Source of the DNA: Acetatifactor sp.
GTDB lineage: Bacteria; Bacillota; Clostridia; Lachnospirales; Lachnospiraceae
NCBI GenBank assembly: GCA_016303085.1
Contig: JAEDMI010000093.1
Span: forward strand, 1 to 9,670
DNA: 9,670 nucleotides
Direction: 5' to 3'
The notes beneath the pieces were generated by a model that saw nothing but the letters and a program-made list of their open reading frames with translations, did no database searches and was not told the origin of the DNA. Position numbers and translations under genes: made by a program. Shown piece by piece: positions 1 to 6,430 of the stretch (position 1 is its first letter; every line of letters begins with the position of its first letter).

Positions 1-581
1 TCGTTCCAAATACGTTCATAGATTTCATCCGCAGAAAATACCCTTCCCGGATTTTTGATAAGCAGCTGTACAATCTTAAACTCCATGGGAGTCAACTTGA
101 CCGGTTCTCCGTCCACTGACACCTCAACGGTATCCTCATTCAATTCAAGTCCACCGATGGTATAGACATGCTCCTTACCACCATCCTCGCTCAAAGCTGC
201 AAGATATTTTGAATAGCGGCGCAAATGGGAATTTACCCTTGCCAGAAGTTCCAATGGGGTAAAAGGTTTTGTTACATAGTCGTCTGCGCCCATATTCAGT
301 CCCATAATTTTGTCTACCTCTTCAGACTTTGCAGAAAGCATAATTACAGGAAACTCACATTCCATTGCACGAAGTTTCATAAGCATGGTAACACCGTCCA
401 TCACCGGCATCATAATATCTACGATAGCCAGATGCAGTTCCTCCTGCTCAATTATTTTCAGCCCTTCCTGACCGTTTGCGGCCTGAAAAACCTCATAGCC
501 CTGATTTTTCAAATAAATTTCAATTCCCTCCCGGATTTCCTTGTCATCTTCAACCACCAAAATCTTGTAATTTCCGGTCAT
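1..581 (-). CDS. OmpR/PhoB-family response regulator (C-terminus cut by window edge)
   Basis: Cytoplasmic two-component response regulator; 193 residues are visible and the C-terminal end lies beyond base 1. The receiver domain occupies about residues 5-120, with the acidic pair in VVEDD (residues 11-13), the phospho-acceptor D55 in IVDIMMP, S83 in IMLSAKS and the conserved K105 in VTKPF. A winged-helix DNA-binding domain begins near residue 130 and includes LTPMEFKIVQLL and GRVFSADEIYERIW, typical of PhoB/VanR-like regulators. The start is the ATG at 581, because an in-frame TGA lies three codons upstream. The nearest purine-rich motif (GAGGGG, about 598-603) is 16 bases away, so initiation may depend on coupling to the glycosyltransferase gene ending 32 bases upstream. 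A sensor kinase gene is expected beyond the left edge but is not visible. Family assignment is firm; the regulon is unknown. Confidence 0.95.
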   Translation of the reverse strand, partial: MTGNYKILVVEDDKEIREGIEIYLKNQGYEVFQAANGQEGLKIIEQEELHLAIVDIMMPVMDGVTMLMKLRAMECEFPVIMLSAKSEEVDKIMGLNMGADDYVTKPFTPLELLARVNSHLRRYSKYLAALSEDGGKEHVYTIGGLELNEDTVEVSVDGEPVKLTPMEFKIVQLLIKNPGRVFSADEIYERIWN

Positions 582-613
582 ATTATTTCACACTTATCCC
601 CTCATTTTCATTT

Positions 614-1780
614 TTAACCCTGCCCTGCTATTACCGGTACCGCATGGGCTGCGGTCACCACTTCATTATAGACGCGCAAAGCTTCTTCCTTGTAAGCAAG
701 TCCTGACTGATAGGCGTTTTCTGCCATTTCAGCTCTTTTGAAGTTTTCCCCGCAAAAATCCATAAGCATCTTGGCATATTCTTCTTTATTTTCACAAGTC
801 AGAATGCCATTGACTCCCGTAGTCACCAGGTCTTCCACGCCGGATGCCCGAACCGCCAGAACGGGGGTTGCTCCTGCAAATGCTTCCAGTACCACAATTC
901 CCTGCGTCTCCGTCTTGGAAGCGAAAAGGAAAGCATCTGCCGCTGCGAAATAATAAGAAAGTTCTTCATTGGGAATTGCTCCCGTAAAAATGATTCTATC
1001 CTGAAGCTGAAGGGCTTCACACTTTTTCTCATACTCCGGTCTGTGAGGACCGTCTCCCACCATCAACATACGGAAGGGCTTTCCGAACCGCTTCTGAAAC
1101 TCGGATAAGCTCTCCAGCAGAAAGTTCACATTTTTTTCCTGTGCCATTCTGGAAACTGTGAGAAACAGAGGACAATCCATTGCATCATACTCTCTTCGTA
1201 TCTCTTCCTTCTCTGCCTCTGTTACGTGATAATTTCTCTCTTCAATACCTGTAGGTAAAATACCTACCCTGTCAGGTGACACTTTACAGGTACCCGTCAG
1301 ATAATTTTGAATGCCCGCTGTAGGTGCAAATACATAGTTGCAATGTCTTAAGAAAGTATGTAAATACATCGGCATCAGCTTATCCGCTTTTATGACTCCC
1401 CCGGTATAACTCTCCACATATTTTTCATAGCGGGTATGGTAAGTAAACACAAGGGGAATCCCGTATTTGCGTGAGAGATAAACGGCTGTCCTTCCAACCA
1501 ACATGGGGTGATGTACGTGAATGATGTCATATTTCTTTTCCCGAAATTCCTTTTCAATCCGCAAATCAAAGGGATTCGGAAGTACGATGCCGCCGATAAA
1601 CCGGTTGAACAGAGTGTCATATCGGAATACATTTTCTTCCTCTTCCTGCTCTTTATAGGTGGGAGCAAAAATTGTTACCTGATGCCCCTTTCCCTCCAGC
1701 CCTCTTGCCAAACGCTCTATTGATATGGGGACTCCTCCCATAATAGGTTTGTAATTATTTGTCATTAGTGCAATTCTCAT
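614..1780 (-). CDS. GT4-family glycosyltransferase, probably membrane-lipid glucosyltransferase type
   Basis: A 388-residue retaining GT-B glycosyltransferase. The N-terminal acceptor domain opens with MRIALMTNNYKPIMGGVP and carries HVHHP (88-92) and FTYHTRYEKYVESY (112-125); these resemble diacylglycerol glucosyltransferases of the alMGS type. The C-terminal nucleotide-sugar domain has VSRMAQEKN (R211, K216), VGDGP (241-245) and the E-x7-E pair E291/E299 in ETQGIVVLE. No signal peptide or transmembrane segment is visible, so it would act at the cytoplasmic face of the membrane. The reading frame extends to a TTG at 1801, but the ATG at 1780 is preferred because GGGGAGG (1784-1790) lies just before it, although the spacing is only three bases. 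It sits between a DedA gene and a response regulator in the same direction. The acceptor (diacylglycerol or another lipid) is inferred; a polysaccharide role is possible. Confidence 0.88.
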   Translation of the reverse strand: MRIALMTNNYKPIMGGVPISIERLARGLEGKGHQVTIFAPTYKEQEEEENVFRYDTLFNRFIGGIVLPNPFDLRIEKEFREKKYDIIHVHHPMLVGRTAVYLSRKYGIPLVFTYHTRYEKYVESYTGGVIKADKLMPMYLHTFLRHCNYVFAPTAGIQNYLTGTCKVSPDRVGILPTGIEERNYHVTEAEKEEIRREYDAMDCPLFLTVSRMAQEKNVNFLLESLSEFQKRFGKPFRMLMVGDGPHRPEYEKKCEALQLQDRIIFTGAIPNEELSYYFAAADAFLFASKTETQGIVVLEAFAGATPVLAVRASGVEDLVTTGVNGILTCENKEEYAKMLMDFCGENFKRAEMAENAYQSGLAYKEEALRVYNEVVTAAHAVPVIAGQG

Positions 1781-1865
1781 TGTCCTCCCCCATTTCTGCA
1801 ATGTTAACGTCAGTCACTTTATGGCTGCACTTTTCGCCTGTATATTGATTCATTTCCACTATATG

Positions 1866-2381
1866 CTACATTATGCCGAGTATGGTAAACACCTTATCCC
1901 CCAGCACATATCCGGCACCCACAAACACGAAGTTCCAGATAAAAATGCCGCAGGCAGAACTGATAACATATTTTCCCAAATCCATCTTCACCACTCCCGC
2001 AGGTATGGAGACAATGGTTCTTATCATTGGAAGCAGTTTCCCCAGGAACACGCCCAGACAGCCCTTCTTACGTACCCACTCCAGATTTTTCTCCAATGCT
2101 TCCTTTTGCTTGGGAAACCGATTCGTATAGGCTTTCAGGAAAACCTCTCCGCCTTTTCGTCCAAGACCGTAAAGTATCAGACTTCCCAGAAGCCCTGCAG
2201 CCACCGTGATAACCATAACCCAGAAAAAATGGATATTTCCCTTTGCGGCCATGATTCCGGACAAAGGCATGATAATTCCGGCGGGAAACCCCGGCAGATT
2301 CAAATATTCCAAAAATACAATGATAAATATAGCGATAGCGCCATATCTTGTAAAATAGAATGTAAGTGTTGATAAACCCAT
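1866..2381 (-). CDS. DedA-family (VTT/SNARE-associated domain) integral membrane protein
   Basis: A 171-residue polytopic membrane protein, somewhat shorter than the usual roughly 200. Hydrophobic segments lie at about 12-28, 50-72, 108-130 and 138-165. Two reentrant-loop motifs of the family are visible: FLEYLNLPGFPAGIIMPLSG (23-42, with E25) and GKLLPMIRTIVSIPAG (114-129, with R121). Some DedA proteins move lipids across the membrane, for example UptA with undecaprenyl phosphate in Bacillus subtilis; the substrate here cannot be read from sequence. The ATG at 2381 has a good site, GGGAGGA, six bases upstream. It is first in a likely three-gene unit with the GT4 gene (85-base gap) and the response regulator. 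The pairing suggests a role in lipid or glycolipid translocation, which is inference. Confidence 0.9.
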   Translation of the reverse strand: MGLSTLTFYFTRYGAIAIFIIVFLEYLNLPGFPAGIIMPLSGIMAAKGNIHFFWVMVITVAAGLLGSLILYGLGRKGGEVFLKAYTNRFPKQKEALEKNLEWVRKKGCLGVFLGKLLPMIRTIVSIPAGVVKMDLGKYVISSACGIFIWNFVFVGAGYVLGDKVFTILGIM

Positions 2382-2407
2382 ACCGATTCCTCCCTCTTGT
2401 TGAAATT

Positions 2408-2475
2408 ACTATAAGTCTCAAACCTAAAGAGAGGCGTCAGAAAAAAGTTAAGAAATTCTAAAGAGAGTTTAAGAA
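2408..2475 (-). promoter_or_regulatory. Candidate regulated promoter and repeat operator of the DedA-GT4-regulator operon
   Basis: On the minus strand a TATAGT -10 candidate lies at 2413-2408, but the matching -35 position reads CGCCTC, which is poor. Upstream are phased CTTAA-like elements: TTCTTAA (2475-2469), CTTTAG (2463-2458), TTCTTAA (2454-2448) and CTTTAG (2429-2424), offset by about 10, 11 and 23 bases. Direct repeats at helical spacing are typical of OmpR-family operators, and a weak -35 suits activator dependence. That the operon's own regulator binds here is inference. Confidence 0.35.
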
Positions 2476-2477
2476 AC

Positions 2478-2522
2478 AAAAAAAGAGAACAGCCATAGGG
2501 AATTATCCTTCTGACTGTTCTC
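2478..2522 (-). terminator. Rho-independent terminator after ilvC
   Basis: On the minus strand an 8-bp perfect stem GAGAACAG (2522-2515) / CTGTTCTC (2492-2485) is followed directly by seven T residues (2484-2478). The loop may pair further through AGG/CCT. It begins 15 bases after the ilvC stop codon, ends the metH-ilv cluster and separates it from the DedA operon. The plus strand has no matching T run after the stem, so it looks one-directional. Confidence 0.87.
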
Positions 2523-2536
2523 CTTAAAAATAACGT

Positions 2537-3556
2537 TTAGTTGTTGATGAGCTTATCCTCTTCGTTGTTCCAGCTGTAAAGCTTTCTGATTTCAGCGCCT
2601 ACTTTCTCGGAAGGATGCTCGGAAGCCAGCTTTCTCATAGCCTTGAAGTGTACCTGTTTTCCTGCGGGAGACATGTCAAGCAGGAATTCCTTTGCGAAGG
2701 TTCCGTCCTGAATGTCGCTTAAGATCTTTTTCATAGTCTTCTTGGTCTCTTCGGTAATCAACTTGGGGCCTGTGATATAGTCGCCGTACTCTGCAGTGTT
2801 GGAGATGGAATATCTCATTCCGGCGAAACCGCTCTGATAAATCAAATCAACAATCAGCTTCATCTCGTGAATACACTCGAAATATGCGTTTCTCTCGTCG
2901 TATCCTGCCTCAACAAGAGTTTCAAAACCTGCCTGCATCAATGCGCAGACGCCGCCGCACAAAACAGCCTGCTCGCCGAACAAATCGGTCTCGGTCTCGG
3001 TGCGGAAGGTTGTCTCCAGAACGCCTGCTCTTGCACCACCGATACCAAGCGCATATGCCAGAGCCAAATCCTGTGCTTTGCCTGTGGCATCCTGCTCAAC
3101 AGCAATCAGACAGGGAACACCCTTGCCGGCCTGATACTCGCTTCTTACGGTATGTCCGGGGCCCTTGGGTGCAATCATGGTAACATCAACATCTGCAGGA
3201 GGTACGATACAGCCGAAGTGAATGTTGAAACCGTGTGCAAACATCAGCATGTTTCCTGCTTCCAGGTTAGGCTCAATGTCGTTCTTGTAAAGGTCAGCCT
3301 GCTTCTCATCATTAATCAGAATCATAATGATGTCAGCCTTCTTTGCAGCCTCTGCTGCGGTGTATACTTCAAAGCCCTGCTTTACAGCCTTATCCCAGGA
3401 CTTGGAGCCTTCGTAAAGTCCGATAATTACATGACAGCCGGAATCTTTCAGATTCAGGGCATGCGCATGTCCCTGGCTGCCGTAGCCGATGATTGCAATG
3501 GTCTTTCCCTCTAACAGAGACAGATTACAATCTTCCTGATAAAAAATTTTTGCCAT
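2537..3556 (-). CDS. ilvC: Ketol-acid reductoisomerase, class I
   Basis: Converts 2-acetolactate or 2-aceto-2-hydroxybutyrate to the dihydroxy acid, the second common step of valine, leucine and isoleucine synthesis; cytoplasmic and Mg-dependent. The 339 residues match the class I length. The Rossmann motif is GYGSQGHAHA (24-33) and the cofactor loop is GLYEGSKSW (46-54), with Tyr-Glu where NADPH enzymes commonly have Arg. AHGFNIHFG (107-115) follows. The C-terminal knotted domain carries the metal and catalytic residues D191 and E195 (TDLFGEQ), E227, E231 and S252. The frame opens at 3571, but the ATG at 3556 has GGAGGAG (3569-3563) six bases upstream and gives the usual MAKIFYQ start. It follows ilvN copy 2 by 69 bases, which include a small CAGGT/ACCTG hairpin (3599-3611) without a T run, and precedes a clear terminator. 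Confidence 0.98.
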   Translation of the reverse strand: MAKIFYQEDCNLSLLEGKTIAIIGYGSQGHAHALNLKDSGCHVIIGLYEGSKSWDKAVKQGFEVYTAAEAAKKADIIMILINDEKQADLYKNDIEPNLEAGNMLMFAHGFNIHFGCIVPPADVDVTMIAPKGPGHTVRSEYQAGKGVPCLIAVEQDATGKAQDLALAYALGIGGARAGVLETTFRTETETDLFGEQAVLCGGVCALMQAGFETLVEAGYDERNAYFECIHEMKLIVDLIYQSGFAGMRYSISNTAEYGDYITGPKLITEETKKTMKKILSDIQDGTFAKEFLLDMSPAGKQVHFKAMRKLASEHPSEKVGAEIRKLYSWNNEEDKLINN

Positions 3557-3625
3557 TTCTTTCTCCTCCATTGTTACATTTACTTAATTTATAACTGACA
3601 GGTATGACCTGGAGCTAACGTTTTA

Positions 3626-4126
3626 CTACTCAATATATGTAATGTGTTCCGTTCCTCTTCCGAGACCTGCGATTCCCGTTCTGGCAAGTTCCAAGATCCC
3701 GTAATCCTCCATCAGCCTGATAAAAGCATCTACCTTTTGTTGGTCGCCTGTAAGCTCTATCATCAGACTTTCCGATGCAAAGTCGATAATCTTTGCCCGG
3801 AAACTGTCGGCAATGGCGATTATTCCCTGTCTCTGCTCTATGGCTGCCCGGACCTTAATCAGAACCAGTTCTCGGTATACACTTTCCTCCGGTTTTAACT
3901 CTTTTACATCCCTGACATCTACCAGCTTTGCAACCTGCTTTTCAATCTGCTCCAGAATTTCGTCATCTCCTGCGGCAACAATGGTAATTCTGGTGAAGCG
4001 CGGATCGGCTGTCACTCCCGCCGTGATACTCTCAATATTGTAGCCTCGTCTGGAAAACAGACCGGAAATGCGGCTCAGGACACCGGATGTATTGTCAACC
4101 AGTAACTGAAATACTTTTTTCTGCAT
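3626..4126 (-). CDS. ilvN: Acetolactate synthase small (regulatory) subunit, copy 2
   Basis: ACT-domain regulatory subunit that activates the catalytic subunit and normally confers branched-chain amino acid feedback. The 166 residues are the standard length. The N-terminal ACT domain shows DNTSGVLSRISGLFSRRGYNIES (11-33), keeping the Asn, Gly and Asn positions (N12, G15, N30) that correspond to valine-site residues in E. coli IlvH. The C-terminal half ends with LARTGIAGLGRG, as in canonical IlvH/IlvN. The frame extends to a GTG at 4138, but that codon lies inside the GAGGTG (4141-4136) that serves as ribosome site for the ATG at 4126, nine bases further. It has its own near-consensus promoter in the 123-base gap after ilvN copy 1 and leads into ilvC. 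Of the two copies this is the closer to consensus. Confidence 0.95.
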   Translation of the reverse strand: MQKKVFQLLVDNTSGVLSRISGLFSRRGYNIESITAGVTADPRFTRITIVAAGDDEILEQIEKQVAKLVDVRDVKELKPEESVYRELVLIKVRAAIEQRQGIIAIADSFRAKIIDFASESLMIELTGDQQKVDAFIRLMEDYGILELARTGIAGLGRGTEHITYIE

Positions 4127-4159
4127 GTCAGCAAACACCTCATAAATCTTTTAAACATT

Positions 4160-4188
4160 AATATAACAACTTATTTCACGAATGTCAA
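4160..4188 (-). promoter_or_regulatory. Near-consensus sigma-A promoter for ilvN2-ilvC
   Basis: On the minus strand, TTGACA (4188-4183) is separated by exactly 17 bases from TATATT (4165-4160), and TG lies one base before the -10 (TGTTATATT, extended -10). A start about seven bases downstream would give a leader of roughly 25 bases before the ilvN2 ATG. It lies wholly inside the gap between the two ilvN genes. Confidence 0.75.
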
Positions 4189-4191
4189 CAA

Positions 4192-4239
4192 AAAACGCTT
4201 TAGTTATTTAAATCTTTAAACTGCAACAGTAAAACGCTT
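4192..4239. repeat. Pair of 9-bp direct repeats AAAACGCTT
   Basis: AAAACGCTT occurs at 4192-4200 and again at 4231-4239, 39 bases apart. The first copy abuts the -35 of the internal ilvN2 promoter. Placement just upstream of a promoter fits a regulator site, but two 9-mers in an AT-rich gap may also be chance. Confidence 0.35.
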
Positions 4240-4249
4240 ACTCCTATCG

Positions 4250-4750
4250 TCAGTTCTCATCGTTCTCAGCACACTTTGCCAGAGCAAGGGTACCGGTTCT
4301 GGCCACCTCCACGATACTGACAGACTGCAACATGTTAATCAGAAGTTTCACCCTTTCCGGCGTATCGCAGATTTGCAGCATCATGAAATGCTTGGACATG
4401 TCCACCACATCCACCTTCATAATCTCACACAGTTCCATAATTTCCCTGCGGTTATTCTTATTGTATTTAATTTTGATGAGCATCAGTTCTCTGGTAATAC
4501 ACTGTTGTTCCGCAAAGGTTTTGACCTTGATGACATCCAGTTTCTTATTCAGCTGTTTTTCAATCTGCTCAATGGTGCGTTCGTCCCCGCTGCTGACTAT
4601 GGTCATGCAGGACACTGCGGAGTCGTCTGTCTCTCCCACCGCCAAACTGTCAATGTTAAAGCATCTTCTTGAGAAAAGACCTGCCACTTTGCAGAGCACA
4701 CCGGAACGGTTCTCCACCAGAACAGAATAAATTCTTGTCTTCATTTTCAT
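4250..4750 (-). CDS. ilvN: Acetolactate synthase small subunit, copy 1 (divergent)
   Basis: A second ACT-domain regulatory subunit of 166 residues, placed directly after ilvB with a 19-base gap. The N-terminal ACT domain is recognisable in VLVENRSGVLCKVAGLFSRR (10-29) followed by CFNIDSLAVG; N14, G17 and N32 are kept. It departs from consensus at C30 (the usual RRGF motif reads RRCF), and the C-terminal half is poorly conserved apart from VARTGTLAL. The start is the ATG at 4750, eight bases after AAGGAGGG (4766-4759); an ATG two codons later is badly spaced. Tight linkage to ilvB suggests it is the main partner of the large subunit, with copy 2 as an alternative or additional partner. Function by family is firm; ligand preference is unknown. 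Confidence 0.93.
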   Translation of the reverse strand: MKMKTRIYSVLVENRSGVLCKVAGLFSRRCFNIDSLAVGETDDSAVSCMTIVSSGDERTIEQIEKQLNKKLDVIKVKTFAEQQCITRELMLIKIKYNKNNRREIMELCEIMKVDVVDMSKHFMMLQICDTPERVKLLINMLQSVSIVEVARTGTLALAKCAENDEN

Positions 4751-4769
4751 TTTTGAGGCCCTCCTTTCC

Positions 4770-6386
4770 TTACTTTACCAAATCCATGGGGTCGATGAGA
4801 CATTCCAATAACACGGAGGAATCATCCTTCAAAAATGTGTTGATAATCTCGTCGCACCGATCCATATTTTCCATTCGGAGGAAAGGTATTCCGTAGGCGG
4901 CTGAAAGCTTTTCCAAATCGGGACTGCCGGACAAATCCACCACGGAATAGTGATCCTTGTAGGTATAGTGCTGATATTCCCGAACCATACCGAGATAATT
5001 ATTTTTCAGAACAATTATTTTCACGGAAATATTGTGCTGACGCATGGTTGCAAGCTCCATCATGGACATCTGGAAAGAACCGTCTCCGCAGACAGCTACA
5101 ACCTGTTTGTCAGGACATGCTACCTTTGCTCCCATAGCGGCAGGTATGGAATAACCCATGGTTCCCATTCCGCCGGAGGTCAGAAATTTACCCTTCTTTA
5201 CCTTCGCATAACCGCAGGACCAAATCTGGTTCTGACCGACATCAGCCACATAGACGGCATCTTCCTTCATGCTCTCGGAAAGTTTTGTAATAAAAACCGC
5301 AGGGTCAACATATGCAGGGTTTGGATTCCGCACGGGTTTCATGGTGCTGCGGTAACCTTCCAATATTTTCACCCACTCCCGGCAGTTGCAGGAAAATTCT
5401 TCCTTTGCAAAATCCTGGAAGATGTGCTTTGCATCTCCTACCAGGGGAATGGTAGGACCTGCGTTCTTGCCGATTTCAGCGGGGTCTACGTCAATATGTA
5501 CCAGAACCTTGTCTTTTGTAATCAAATCCGGCTGGCTTACAGCGCGGTCCGCCACTCTGGCTCCCACCATTATCAGTAAATCTGATTCATTCATGGCACG
5601 GTTGGCATAAGGCTTTCCGTTATTTCCCACCATACCGAAATAAAGAGGGTGTTCCGTGGGCATGATGCCGATTCCCATCATAGTGGAAACCACGGGAATT
5701 CCGTGCTGCTCCGCAAAGGTCCGAAGTTCCTCCTGAGCTTCACTCAGAAGTACACCTCCTCCCGCACAAATAATGGGTTTCTTCGCCTTTTCCAGTTCGC
5801 GGATAACCTTCTTAATCTGCACAGCGTGCCCCTTCACCGTTGGCTTGTAGGTGCGCAGGAAAACTTCCTCCGGATACTTGAACCTGTTTATAGTCGCATT
5901 TTGAATATCAATTGGGATATCAATAAGTACAGGACCTTTTCTCCCGGTATTTGCAATATAGAATGCCTCCTTAAAGACGCGGGGAATATCATTGACATCC
6001 TTAATCAGGTAGCTGTATTTGACGAAGGATTCCACCGCTCCCGTAATGTCCGCCTCCTGGAACACGTCACTGCCTAAAAGCTCACTGTTTACCTGCCCGG
6101 TAATACAAATCAGGGGAATACTGTCTGCAAAAGCAGTTGCAATTCCTGTAATCACATTGGTTGCGCCGGGACCGCTGGTCACAGCACACACACCGGGTTT
6201 TCCCGTCATTCTTGCCACACCGCTGGCAGCGTGTGCGGCATTTTGTTCTGTGCGAATCAGCACGGTTCGGATATCCGACTCCAATATACTGTTATAGAAA
6301 GGACAGATGGCTACACCCGGATAACCGAACACGGTGGTAACACCCTCTGCCTCAAGACATTTGATGATGGCATCTGCTCCTATCAT
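4770..6386 (-). CDS. ilvB: Acetolactate (acetohydroxyacid) synthase large subunit, divergent type
   Basis: ThDP-dependent condensation of pyruvate with pyruvate or 2-ketobutyrate, the first common step of branched-chain amino acid synthesis. At 538 residues it is slightly short, lacking an N-terminal extension. The ThDP N-domain has the catalytic E47 in RTEQNA (45-50; canonical RHEQGA) and TSGPGATN (70-77). The central domain has VGARVADR (274-281) and HIDVDPAEIGKN (297-308). The C-domain has GGMGTMGYSIPAAMGA (405-420), GDGSFQM (434-440) and LKNNYLGMVREYQ (460-472). Y471 aligns with the Trp that sets 2-ketobutyrate preference and herbicide binding in other synthases. The ATG at 6386 has AAAGGAGG (6402-6395) at eight bases. 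It lies 44 bases after metH and 19 before ilvN. A catabolic AlsS or another ThDP enzyme is unlikely given two adjacent small subunits and ilvC. Confidence 0.95.
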   Translation of the reverse strand: MIGADAIIKCLEAEGVTTVFGYPGVAICPFYNSILESDIRTVLIRTEQNAAHAASGVARMTGKPGVCAVTSGPGATNVITGIATAFADSIPLICITGQVNSELLGSDVFQEADITGAVESFVKYSYLIKDVNDIPRVFKEAFYIANTGRKGPVLIDIPIDIQNATINRFKYPEEVFLRTYKPTVKGHAVQIKKVIRELEKAKKPIICAGGGVLLSEAQEELRTFAEQHGIPVVSTMMGIGIMPTEHPLYFGMVGNNGKPYANRAMNESDLLIMVGARVADRAVSQPDLITKDKVLVHIDVDPAEIGKNAGPTIPLVGDAKHIFQDFAKEEFSCNCREWVKILEGYRSTMKPVRNPNPAYVDPAVFITKLSESMKEDAVYVADVGQNQIWSCGYAKVKKGKFLTSGGMGTMGYSIPAAMGAKVACPDKQVVAVCGDGSFQMSMMELATMRQHNISVKIIVLKNNYLGMVREYQHYTYKDHYSVVDLSGSPDLEKLSAAYGIPFLRMENMDRCDEIINTFLKDDSSVLLECLIDPMDLVK

Positions 6387-6430
6387 TTATATTTCCTCCT
6401 TTAGATTAAATCGGTATAATGATAAACTTT

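Noticed and set aside
225..617. Plus-strand open frame of 130 codons
   Set aside because: It runs antisense to the response regulator, whose motifs are intact in the minus frame; the translation is low in recognisable structure and has no convincing ribosome site.
1781..1865. Separate promoter for the GT4 gene in the 85-base gap after DedA
   Set aside because: No hexamer pair with suitable spacing was found; TATACA-like AT stretches lack a -35.
1821..2372. Plus-strand open frame of 183 codons
   Set aside because: Antisense to the DedA gene; His/Gln/Lys-rich shadow translation without domain motifs.
2867..3514. Plus-strand open frame of 215 codons
   Set aside because: Antisense to ilvC, whose catalytic motifs are all in the minus frame.
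3599..3611. CAGGT-ATG-ACCTG hairpin between ilvN2 and ilvC as a terminator
   Set aside because: The stem is only 5 bp with a 3-base loop and no T run follows on either strand; at most a minor structure or processing site.
4127..4249. Terminator or attenuator between the two ilvN genes
   Set aside because: A TTTTTT run is present on the minus strand near 4196-4191, but no GC-containing stem can be formed directly before it.
4950..5579. Plus-strand open frame of 209 codons
   Set aside because: Antisense to ilvB; no ribosome site and no family features.
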